Made by a program: the position numbers and the translations under genes
NCBI GenBank assembly: GCA_964442965.1
Contig: CAYUBE010000006.1
Span: 1-36,285, forward strand
Origin: CAJAQL01 sp964442965
Lineage (GTDB): Bacteria; Patescibacteriota; Minisyncoccia; UBA6257; 2-01-FULL-56-20
Direction of reading: 5' to 3'
DNA length: 36,285 nt
The notes under the pieces: model-generated
What the model was told of the DNA's origin: nothing
The model's database searches: none
Seen by the model: only the letters and a program-made list of their open reading frames with translations
In this document: positions 17,839-23,792 of the stretch, one piece after another
Position numbering within the stretch: position 1 is the stretch's first letter
Layout: every line of letters starts with the position of its first letter

Positions 17839-17956
17839 GGATATTCGGCATATAACCGTGCCAAAGTTCGTAGGCGGCGATAAGGTGCGTGATGATTGGA
17901 ATAGAGGCGTGTGGTGAAATGGAGGAGCGTGTCTGATGATAATTGGTATTTTCCAT
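17813..17956 (-). pseudogene. Truncated Avd-like four-helix-bundle gene (DGR accessory)
   Basis: A 47-codon frame runs from ATG at 17956 to TAA at 17813 and contains IPIITHLIAAYELWHGYMPNIPKDS. This matches my memory of the N-terminus of Avd-type four-helix proteins that sit next to DGR reverse transcriptases, where the motif continues with RYTLG. Here the sequence breaks after KDS and goes into the recombinase remnant in another frame, so about the last two thirds of the gene is lost. It points away from the DGR target gene, and the two genes appear to use divergent promoters. Recognition rests on a short stretch; a profile search is needed. Confidence 0.55.
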
Positions 17957-18055
17957 GAAAATGATATTCAGAGAAAAGCTTTGAACCATCACCGCATTTT
18001 TAAAAGCTCGATGTGCCGTCCTGCGATATGACTATAATGCAATTTAATAATTGTC

Positions 18056-18100
18056 TTGTCAATAGCATGGCTTGACAAACTCAGCGATTGGGTATACAAT
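18056..18100 (+). promoter_or_regulatory. Divergent promoter region of the DGR; strong forward promoter
   Basis: Forward TTGACA (18072-18077) is 17 nt from TACAAT (18095-18100), within TATACAAT. TTGTCAA (18056-18062) and TTGACAA (18072-18078) form an inverted repeat, giving a -35-like box for the minus strand toward the Avd remnant. Confidence 0.65.
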
Positions 18101-18106
18101 AAGAGC

Positions 18107-18247
18107 AGATTTTTAACAGTCGGTCTGTGGTTGGTCATAGCGAGAAGCGGCTTGCGGATAGGCCATTTCTCGCTATGACCACGGTGGCCATGGTTCCTCC
18201 TCGGACAAGAGGAAGTTTAACGCCCAAATAAGGGCAAGGAGTAAGTC
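18107..18247 (+). promoter_or_regulatory. Structured 5' leader of the DGR target gene with Shine-Dalgarno
   Basis: The about 140-nt leader holds a perfect 15-bp stem (18132-18146 with 18167-18181), a TTCCTC/GAGGAA hairpin (18194-18214) and GCCC-AAATAA-GGGC (18222-18235). The last hairpin abuts AAGGAG (18236-18241), six nt before the ATG. Folding next to the Shine-Dalgarno could control translation. A canonical Shine-Dalgarno is rare in this window. Confidence 0.6.
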
Positions 18248-18952
18248 ATGAACACAAACACAGAATTTGCATCAGCTGGTTATACAGCAGGGCAGCTCAA
18301 CGCGCTCATAAAAATGATAAGAGCGCAAGCCGGAGAAGATGGCGTCGAGAGATTCCTCCGCGGCGAAGTCACTATTTCTTTGCCGCCCCGTACTTGGACT
18401 GAACAGGACGGCGTTATCCGTTTTTCTGTCACTTCCGATGGAACAACCGGAAAACAATGGATAGGGCGTCTTCAAAACAAAAACTACCGCGTCGGCGATT
18501 ACGCAAAAAGCATCCTTCTTTCGCCGGATTTCAAACCGACCTCTGAGATAACCACTGAAATCGTTGTCTTGGGGGGTAAGCTTTTTACTGATAAGGATCG
18601 GGTTACTAAAAAAATCCGAGCTTATGCAGAAAGTTTGACTTTTGAGAACAGGAAACCGGTAACTCCGAATGCTGAAATAGCATGCCTCATCCGTGAAAAA
18701 TTCACGGATAAAGACCTTGAGGAAATGGGTTTGTATTGGATCGTGGCCATGCATGATCCAATCAAAGATTCCGTTGGCGACCCGCGCTTGCTCGATGCGG
18801 ACCGTCTCGACGACGGTGGCTGGCTGAGTGCGCTTTGGGACGGCCCTGACGGCCGGTGGAGCGGCAGTGGCGGCTTCGCCTTCGCGCTTCCGCAAGTTTC
18901 TTCATTTTTCTCCCGTTTTCGGGAGTTTTTATTTGTTTCACCGATATCATGA
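18248..18952 (+). CDS. DGR target protein with C-terminal variable region
   Basis: This 234-residue protein is not a family I can name. The N-terminal part (MNTNTEFASAGYTAGQLNALIKMI) is mostly helical and the middle has short beta segments. The C-terminal 60 residues read LLDADRLDDGGWLSALWDGPDGRWSGSGGFAFALPQV, a Gly/Asp/Trp-rich pattern like a C-type-lectin-fold variable region. The DNA there is strikingly poor in adenine, as expected after adenine-directed mutagenesis. A hairpin follows inside the gene, and the reverse transcriptase starts in an ATGA overlap with this stop. No signal peptide is visible, so the ligand may be intracellular or export is non-classical. Confidence 0.75.
   Translation: MNTNTEFASAGYTAGQLNALIKMIRAQAGEDGVERFLRGEVTISLPPRTWTEQDGVIRFSVTSDGTTGKQWIGRLQNKNYRVGDYAKSILLSPDFKPTSEITTEIVVLGGKLFTDKDRVTKKIRAYAESLTFENRKPVTPNAEIACLIREKFTDKDLEEMGLYWIVAMHDPIKDSVGDPRLLDADRLDDGGWLSALWDGPDGRWSGSGGFAFALPQVSSFFSRFREFLFVSPIS
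18787..18898 (+). other. Probable DGR variable region (VR)
   Basis: Over 18781-18900 I count 11 adenines in 120 nt, versus 22 in 60 nt at 18661-18720 in the same gene. The codons are those expected if AAC/AAT/AAG codons of a template were changed at A. No matching template repeat was seen by eye in the window. Confidence 0.6.
18910..18925 (+). other. Post-VR hairpin inside the target CDS
   Basis: CTCCCG-TTTT-CGGGAG, followed by TTTTTATTT, lies about 12 nt after the VR. In the Bordetella phage DGR a hairpin/cruciform just after the VR promotes retrohoming, and this is in the same place. It could also attenuate transcription into the reverse transcriptase. Confidence 0.6.
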
Positions 18953-19956
18953 AAAAGATGTTTACGGGAAATATTGAGGAGATTGCAAACGTCGAAAACC
19001 TTCTTGAGGCATGGCGTGAGTTTTTGCGGGGGAAACAGGGGAAACGCGATGTGCAGGTATTCCAATTACATCTTATGGATAACATTATTTCCTTGAGCGC
19101 TGATTTGAAGAGCGGCGCCTATCGTCACGGTGGGTACGATGCATTCAAGATTTCCGATCCGAAACCGCGCGATATCCACAAGGCAACTGTGCGCGACCGG
19201 CTCGTCCATCACGCGATCTATCGTGTGCTCTATCCTTTTTTCGATCGTACGTTTATCGCGGATTCGTACTCGTGTCGCATCGGAAAGGGAACGCACCGGG
19301 CTCTTACACGTTTCCAGCAGTTCGCCCGCCAAGCAGGACGGAATAATATAAGGACCGCGTGGATTTTGAAGTGCGACATCAGAAAATTTTTTGCGAGCAT
19401 TGACCATCGCGTACTGCTCGAAATTTTGAAATCCCGTGTCAAAGATACGAGGATTATGGAACTCCTTTCTGAAGTCATCGGCAGTTTCTCGTCGATCCGG
19501 CCAGGCATCGGTTTACCGCTTGGGAATCTTACCTCGCAGCTTTTGGTGAATATCTATATGAATGAATTCGACCAGTTCGTGAAACACGAACTTTGCGCGA
19601 AATATTATATCCGCTATGCGGATGATTTCGTTATCTTCTCACCGAACCGCATGTGGCTTGAAATAATTTTGCCCGAGATCAATAATTTTCTTACAAATCG
19701 TCTGCGGCTTACCCTTCATCCCCAGAAAGTATTTTTACAAACGCTTGCCTCGGGTGTAGACTTCCTCGGCTGGGTGCATTTCCCCGATCATCGCGTTCTT
19801 CGAACCGCCACCAAACGCAGGATGCTGAAACGAACTACTTCTCATCCCACAAAAGAAACTCTCGCTTCGTACCGGGGACTCTTGCGTTACGGGAATACCA
19901 TGAAATTGAGGGCACGCGTCATGCTGCTTGAATCCCAAGAGTCCCATCGGACATGA
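18949..19956 (+). CDS. DGR-type reverse transcriptase
   Basis: The 335-residue enzyme shows the reverse-transcriptase fingers-palm core. Motifs in order: HKATVRDRLVHHAIYRVLYP, SYSCRIGKGTHRAL, WILKCDIRKFFASIDH (first catalytic Asp), IGLPLGNLTSQLLVNIYMNEFDQFVKH, and YIRYADDFVIF with Y223-A-D-D226. The GLPLGNLTSQ form, instead of group II intron QGG, is typical of DGR enzymes. The enzyme makes error-prone cDNA from a template RNA, misincorporating opposite A. ATG 18949 overlaps the target stop (ATGA), so translation is coupled. All catalytic residues are intact, and the end GLLRYGNTMKLR looks like the normal family end. Confidence 0.93.
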   Translation: MKKMFTGNIEEIANVENLLEAWREFLRGKQGKRDVQVFQLHLMDNIISLSADLKSGAYRHGGYDAFKISDPKPRDIHKATVRDRLVHHAIYRVLYPFFDRTFIADSYSCRIGKGTHRALTRFQQFARQAGRNNIRTAWILKCDIRKFFASIDHRVLLEILKSRVKDTRIMELLSEVIGSFSSIRPGIGLPLGNLTSQLLVNIYMNEFDQFVKHELCAKYYIRYADDFVIFSPNRMWLEIILPEINNFLTNRLRLTLHPQKVFLQTLASGVDFLGWVHFPDHRVLRTATKRRMLKRTTSHPTKETLASYRGLLRYGNTMKLRARVMLLESQESHRT

Positions 19957-20029
19957 TATGAGCAATAAAGATTGAGTTACCGTGCGTTCGAATTTCAGTT
20001 CCAATAGCGTCCACGAGGGCGCGCCAACG

Positions 20030-20060
20030 AAATTAGCCTTGTAAATCAGGGCTAATTTTT
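20030..20060 (+). terminator. Intrinsic terminator after the reverse transcriptase
   Basis: ATTAGCC (20032-20038) pairs with GGCTAAT (20050-20056), extended by AA/TT, followed by a T-run. It ends the target-RT transcript. Confidence 0.75.
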
Positions 20061-20142
20061 ATACGGGCAACCGGACGTGGAACTGGGTTGTTTAAATCCT
20101 ACTTTGTTCACCAGACAATAAAATGCAATGGTTTTCTAATCC

Positions 20143-20151
20143 TGTTAGAAT
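20143..20151 (+). promoter_or_regulatory. Extended -10 before the IMPase-like gene
   Basis: TGT-TAGAAT ends 8 nt before the ATG at 20160; no Shine-Dalgarno. Confidence 0.5.
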
Positions 20152-20159
20152 ACATACAC

Positions 20160-20942
20160 ATGGATCACAAAACTGAAAAACTGATTAAACATTTGGCGGT
20201 TCAAGCTGGCACGGTGACAGCGAGGAAGTTTGGCAAAGTGGGCATCAAATACACAAAATCGGACGCTGCCGATGTCGTCACGGAAGCGGACCTTGCGGCC
20301 AACAGAATCATTATCAAAGGGATCAAAGAAAAATATCCCGATCACGACATTATTTCGGAAGAGATCCCTGGTGGCAAAAGGGAGTCGAGATATGTTTGGA
20401 CGGTCGATCCTCTTGATGGAACAAGAAATTTCGTCACGAAGATGCCTCTCTTTTGCACAATGATTAGCTTCGTAAAAGATGACGAAGTGCAATTGGCGGC
20501 AATCTATGATCCAATTCACAAGGAACTCTATTTTGCAAAGAAAGGACACGGCGCTTTTTTAAACGGGAAAAGGATACGGTGCTCAGACACCAAAGAATGG
20601 GAGAGGAGTTTCGGTTGTGGAACGTGCAATATGAGGAAACGCGTGCCCAGGGTTATGAAATATCTTGCAATTACTGCTGAAAAAGAAACATTTTGGTTAA
20701 GTGCGTTGGGATCAATAGGTATCACCATGACATCAGTTGCCTCGGGGAAAAGGGACTGGGCTTTTTCGTTGAGTTATCTCGCATGGGATCATGCGCCCGT
20801 TTCCTTGATACTCAAAGAGGCGGGTTGTCTGGTAACGGATCTGCGTGGCAAGGATTGGAAATTGGGGAGCGACGGTATGGTCGTCGGGAACCAACATCTG
20901 CAACCAAGGTTGCTGAAGTTGATAAAAAAAGCGTTGCGATGA
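20160..20942 (+). CDS. Inositol monophosphatase family phosphatase
   Basis: The 260-residue enzyme carries the Mg-dependent phosphatase motifs: DVVTEADLAANR, ISEE, WTVDPLDGTRNF with D83, D86 and T88, and WDHAPVSLILKEAGC with W209-D210. Family members act on inositol phosphates, 3'-phosphoadenosine phosphates, fructose-1,6-bisphosphate or histidinol phosphate; motifs alone do not decide. I chose ATG 20160 rather than the in-frame upstream ATG at 20088 because a TAGAAT box lies inside the longer frame. It follows the DGR but has its own promoter, so a functional link is unlikely. Confidence 0.9.
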   Translation: MDHKTEKLIKHLAVQAGTVTARKFGKVGIKYTKSDAADVVTEADLAANRIIIKGIKEKYPDHDIISEEIPGGKRESRYVWTVDPLDGTRNFVTKMPLFCTMISFVKDDEVQLAAIYDPIHKELYFAKKGHGAFLNGKRIRCSDTKEWERSFGCGTCNMRKRVPRVMKYLAITAEKETFWLSALGSIGITMTSVASGKRDWAFSLSYLAWDHAPVSLILKEAGCLVTDLRGKDWKLGSDGMVVGNQHLQPRLLKLIKKALR

Positions 20943-21075
20943 TGAAGGCTATCAGTGAACACTTTTTTTCAAAATTGTTTAAACATCGTCCACGCCTGTG
21001 CGGGAGTGCATTTTACACGCTGGTCTAGATGAGCCTTTAATTAAATAAACGCAATTATATGCCAATAATCAAAAG

Positions 21076-21084
21076 TGCTATAAT
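21076..21084 (+). promoter_or_regulatory. Extended -10 before the 118-residue membrane protein
   Basis: TGC-TATAAT ends 9 nt before ATG 21094. Bases -9 to -1 (GAAGAAGTT) are purine-rich but not a good Shine-Dalgarno. Confidence 0.55.
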
Positions 21085-21093
21085 GAAGAAGTT

Positions 21094-21450
21094 ATGAAGA
21101 AGATAAAATTCTCTTTCATTTGGGCGGGCGTTGCCGTTTTCATTCTTTGGCTTATATCGATTTTCATTCCTATCACCCCATTGGCAATAGCGCTGTTTCT
21201 GGTCATTGCTGTTATTGCGGGCGCGTATGGCGGAACCGTTCACCCGAAACCTGTCCCGGAGGTCTTTGGGGTTGAGGCAACTGCCACGGCAAGTGGAAAG
21301 GGGAAGGGTTGGACGTTCAGTTGGACTTGGCAAGACTGGGGCGGGCTGATACTTTTGATTTTGGTAGTGGCTGCTCTTGTAAAAGGAGTAAATCCAATAG
21401 ATATCATGAAAGCTCTCGGTTCTTTCTTTGGTAGTAGCCAAGGTTCATAG
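21094..21450 (+). CDS. Hypothetical membrane protein
   Basis: The 118-residue protein has two N-terminal hydrophobic segments (about 8-45, likely a helical hairpin broken by PITP), a polar middle with GKGKGWTFSWTWQDW, and a third segment (about 83-100). I do not recognise the family. The start is supported by the TATAAT box just upstream. Confidence 0.65.
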   Translation: MKKIKFSFIWAGVAVFILWLISIFIPITPLAIALFLVIAVIAGAYGGTVHPKPVPEVFGVEATATASGKGKGWTFSWTWQDWGGLILLILVVAALVKGVNPIDIMKALGSFFGSSQGS

Positions 21451-21505
21451 GGGTAGCAATATGAAGGATCTTCCCTATGCACGGAGAGCAATAAATTTTT
21501 GTTTG

Positions 21506-21514
21506 TGACATAGT
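21506..21514 (+). promoter_or_regulatory. Extended -10 before ybjQ-like gene
   Basis: TGA-CATAGT ends 7 nt before ATG 21522; no Shine-Dalgarno. Confidence 0.45.
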
Positions 21515-21521
21515 CAACTCC

Positions 21522-21872
21522 ATGAATGATAATATGGTTGAATATGTGATGGTTACGACGGCTTTTGAACTGGATAACTATCGCATCGTAAAGAATCTAG
21601 GAATTGCGAGAGGTATTATTGTCCGCTCCCGCAACATTTTCGGGTCGATCGGTGCAGGGTTGCAAACCCTTGTTGGCGGAAACATTTCCTTATTTACCAA
21701 GCTTTGCGAGAAAACTCGCGCCGACGCTTTTGATCTTATGTTGAAACATGCGGCAGAGATCGGGGCGAACGCAGTTATTGGTGCACGATATGACGCAACG
21801 GAAATTACGAGGGGAGTGACCGAGGTTTTGGCATATGGGACCGCGGTCGTCGTCGAGCCAAGGAAAGAATGA
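21522..21872 (+). CDS. YbjQ family protein (putative heavy-metal-binding fold)
   Basis: The 116-residue protein matches the small YbjQ family: MVTTAFELDNYRIVKNLGIARGIIVRSRN at the start, then IGAGLQTLVGGNI, and the conserved AAEIGANAVIGARYD near residue 85. Family members form pentameric rings; their role is not settled. ATG 21522 is preferred on the -10 box; ATG 21534 is an alternative. The stop overlaps the next start as ATGA. Confidence 0.85.
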   Translation: MNDNMVEYVMVTTAFELDNYRIVKNLGIARGIIVRSRNIFGSIGAGLQTLVGGNISLFTKLCEKTRADAFDLMLKHAAEIGANAVIGARYDATEITRGVTEVLAYGTAVVVEPRKE

Positions 21873-22162
21873 GGGGCTTCAAGGCGTCGGATAAATTGCC
21901 CGCAGTTCTTATTGCCCTCGCGGTGTTATTGATTCTTATTTTGGGAATAAGCCAGTGGTTTTACCTGCGCAAAGCTCATAGCACTTTTGAAAATTACTAT
22001 GCTTTTCGAGGATGCGTTCAACTCCTGAACCAAACCGACGATTATGGAACTTGCGTAACAAACTCCGGGCAGACGATCAGAATCGTGAAATATCAAAATA
22101 AGTGGTATTTGGATGGCGACCTACCATGGGCGTGCCTCGGTAGAGTTTGCTTCGGTCCATAA
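21869..22162 (+). CDS. Hypothetical single-pass membrane protein
   Basis: The 97-residue protein has one membrane helix (about 11-31) followed by a soluble domain with four cysteines (GCVQ, GTCV, PWACLGRVCF) that could form disulfides outside the cell. It overlaps ybjQ by ATGA, so it is co-translated. Family not recognised. Confidence 0.65.
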   Translation: MRGFKASDKLPAVLIALAVLLILILGISQWFYLRKAHSTFENYYAFRGCVQLLNQTDDYGTCVTNSGQTIRIVKYQNKWYLDGDLPWACLGRVCFGP

Positions 22163-22264
22163 TTTTTCTGATCTGCCAAAATCGTTCGAAGAATGTTAGT
22201 GCTTCGATGCCCCGGGGGATTACTTATCCAACTTCTTGAGAACGAGAACGTTTCGATTTCTCGT

Positions 22265-22293
22265 TTGTTTATTTTCTTAAAATTTGCTATAAA
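22265..22293 (+). promoter_or_regulatory. Promoter of the tRNA-like array and tRNA-Lys
   Basis: TTGTTT (22265-22270) is 17 nt from TATAAA (22288-22293), with TGC before the -10. It is placed to transcribe the array at 22371-22796. Confidence 0.5.
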
Positions 22294-22370
22294 AATATTG
22301 CTTTGGTTTTTTGTATCGCCATTCCAATAGTGTTTACAAGGGCATGTGTGGGTTGTGAGATAAATATTTA

Positions 22371-22470
22371 CCCCTATAGCTTCCGCCGTCGCTTACGCTA
22401 TGGCGGACAAGCAGTCTGGTAGAGCAACTCCCTTTGCAAAATAAGAATTTTGTCCATCGGATCGCTCGTT
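22371..22470 (+). repeat. tRNA-like degenerate repeat, copy 1 (with inserted hairpin)
   Basis: CCCCTATAGCT matches the 5' end of copies 2 and 3. At the D-arm it carries an extra about 30-nt palindrome (CCGCC...GGCGG, 22383-22406). The text then resumes with AGTCTGGTAGAGC and CTCCCTTT, followed by CAAAAT-AAGA-ATTTTG and GGATCG. No 3' acceptor strand is present. Confidence 0.6.
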
Positions 22471-22513
22471 GAAAATAAAAATATGATTTAATGAAGTGGG
22501 TCGTACGCAGAGT

Positions 22514-22594
22514 GCCCCTATAGCTCAGTCTGGTAGAGCGACTCCCTTTAAGCTAAAATATGAAGCATATTTTAGCTCTGTCGGTTCGCTCATC
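22514..22594 (+). repeat. tRNA-like degenerate repeat, copy 2
   Basis: GCCCCTATAGCTC-AGTCTGGTA-GAGC is a tRNA 5' half. After CTCCCTTT, at the anticodon, a perfect 12-bp hairpin with an AAG loop (22551-22577) replaces the rest of the anticodon arm. Then GTCGGTTCGCTC resembles a T-arm. There is no matching 3' acceptor. Confidence 0.65.
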
Positions 22595-22629
22595 AACAAT
22601 AAAAATGGATACAGCGTTATACGCGGCGT

Positions 22630-22710
22630 GCCCCTATAGCTCAGTCTGGTAGAGCAGCTCCCTTTGAACTAAAATATGAAGCATATTTTAGTCCGATTGG
22701 TTCGTTCGTC
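22630..22710 (+). repeat. tRNA-like degenerate repeat, copy 3
   Basis: Same structure as copy 2: identical 5' half, CTCCCTTT, then an 11-bp hairpin with an AAG loop (22668-22692), then GGTTCG. Its AT-rich tail runs into tRNA-Lys. Confidence 0.65.
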
Positions 22711-22819
22711 AAAAATAAATGCCTCCTTAGCTCAGTTGGTAGAGCAGCTCCCTTTTAAGGAGACGGTCGCAGGTTCGAGCCCTGCAGGAGGCACCACGCA
22801 ACAGGAGGCATTTATTTTT
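22711..22819. repeat. 17-bp perfect inverted repeat around tRNA-Lys
   Basis: AAAAATAAATGCCTCCT (22711-22727) is the exact reverse complement of 22803-22819. The left arm includes the tRNA 5' acceptor strand; the right arm is a second copy of the 3' acceptor strand, just after the real one. Confidence 0.85.
22721..22796 (+). tRNA. tRNA-Lys (anticodon UUU), CCA encoded
   Basis: Acceptor GCCTCCT/AGGAGGC, D-arm GCTC...GAGC, anticodon loop CTTTTAA (TTT, Lys), T-arm GCAGG-TTCGAGC-CCTGC, discriminator A and encoded CCA. The anticodon stem has a G-A mismatch at its top pair. The 5' half resembles the three upstream tRNA-like copies. Confidence 0.93.
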
Positions 22820-23690
22820 GCCTCACTGCCCGACCTCTACGACGGTGGCGGTGACGGCGGCTCCTGTGGTGTCGACTCAGCCATCAACTTCCCTTTCTGT
22901 TACGTCTCCCGCCGCTGGTTCAGTTCTTCAATATGGTCAGACTTATAATTTTGTCCTATCCGGCGCGGTCGCGTCAGTTACTTATTATGTCTACCTCACA
23001 GGTGGTGCCTTGGGAGTACATGGTGTCTATCTCGGGGAATTAAATGCCGCGACGCAAAATTCATTCACCTGGACGGTTCCGTCGACGGTGACTGCCGCCT
23101 CTGGTTATGAGCTTAGTTTTAGCGGTCAGACATCGAACGGCACCGTGACGAGCGGCAACAGCCCGTCGTACACGATTGCTCCTGCTGTTCCCACGGTTTC
23201 TGTGTCTGTATCGCCCACATCCACTTTGTCAGGGGGTCAGGCAAGTCTCTTCTGGTCGTCCTCAGGTGCTACCTCCTGCAGCGCTTCCGCTTCTCCTACG
23301 GTAAGTAGCTGGCAGGGTTCCGTGGCCTTGAGCGGTCTCCAAACTATGCCGCCCGTAACGCAAACTACGGCATACATCTTGACATGTACGAATGCCGGCG
23401 GATCGAATTCCGCGTCCGCTACGGTCATGGTAACGCCAGCTCCCGTGGTGTCGACCCAGCCGATCAATGTTGTTGTCAGTAATCCCAAGGAAACGGTTGC
23501 GGGTACTTCACTTCCGCTTTGTTCAGGTGGTAGTAGTAATCAGTATTGCAAGGAACAAGGCTATGTGGGCGGTTCGGATTATGCCTCGTCCATCACGAGC
23601 GGTATCCAGCCTTGTGCCCAGTACAGTACAGGACCTTGGATCGAAAATTATGAGACCGTAGCGGGTGGAGTAGTGTGCCAGACGCACTAG
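22818..23690 (+). CDS. Ig-like surface protein, probably 5' truncated
   Basis: The product is Ser/Thr/Val-rich, about 290 residues, with two or three Ig-like or fibronectin-type beta domains (SLSVTSPAAGSVLQYGQTYNF; VSVSVSPTSTLSGGQASLFWSSSGATSCSAS; YILTCTNAGGSNSASATVMV) and a Cys-containing C-terminal segment. The repeated linker PVVSTQP separates the domains. No signal peptide is present, the only nearby start is a TTG at 22818, and the frame runs open back into tRNA-Lys. The gene therefore seems to have lost its 5' end at the tRNA, or it uses an unrecognised start. It may be an adhesion protein remnant. Confidence 0.6.
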   Translation: MPHCPTSTTVAVTAAPVVSTQPSTSLSVTSPAAGSVLQYGQTYNFVLSGAVASVTYYVYLTGGALGVHGVYLGELNAATQNSFTWTVPSTVTAASGYELSFSGQTSNGTVTSGNSPSYTIAPAVPTVSVSVSPTSTLSGGQASLFWSSSGATSCSASASPTVSSWQGSVALSGLQTMPPVTQTTAYILTCTNAGGSNSASATVMVTPAPVVSTQPINVVVSNPKETVAGTSLPLCSGGSSNQYCKEQGYVGGSDYASSITSGIQPCAQYSTGPWIENYETVAGGVVCQTH

Positions 23691-23710
23691 TTTTACCCAA
23701 TTTTCGTTTC

Positions 23711-23753
23711 CATAAAGCAAGCGGCAAGCTCTTAGCTTGCCGCTTGCTTTATG
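23711..23753. terminator. Perfect 20-bp hairpin (terminator-like) before the FAD dehydrogenase
   Basis: 23711-23730 pairs perfectly with 23734-23753 around a 3-nt CTT loop. The outer bases (CATAAAG/CTTTATG) are A/T-rich, but there is no clean T-run. It probably ends the upstream transcript. Confidence 0.65.
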
Positions 23754-23780
23754 CGTTCGACAAAGGTGGTAAATGGCGGG

Positions 23781-23786
23781 TAATAT
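23781..23786 (+). promoter_or_regulatory. -10 box before the FAD dehydrogenase
   Basis: TAATAT ends 6 nt before ATG 23793; no Shine-Dalgarno. Confidence 0.45.
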
Positions 23787-23792
23787 TAAGGC

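Noticed and set aside
19957..20159. DGR template repeat downstream of the reverse transcriptase
   Set aside because: No stretch resembles 18781-18900 with extra adenines; the segment holds a terminator and a short repeat. A template elsewhere is not excluded.
22514..22594. tRNA-Lys with a short anticodon intron
   Set aside because: Removing the hairpin does not restore an anticodon 3' strand, and no 3' acceptor strand matches GCCCCTA.
22371..22710. CRISPR array
   Set aside because: Three units of about 80-115 nt with tRNA-like 5' halves and no equal-length spacers; no cas genes in the window.
22676..22948. 90-codon frame across tRNA-Lys
   Set aside because: It reads through a real tRNA and the repeat array, giving the known artefact text (LAQLVEQLPFKETVAGSSPAGGT).
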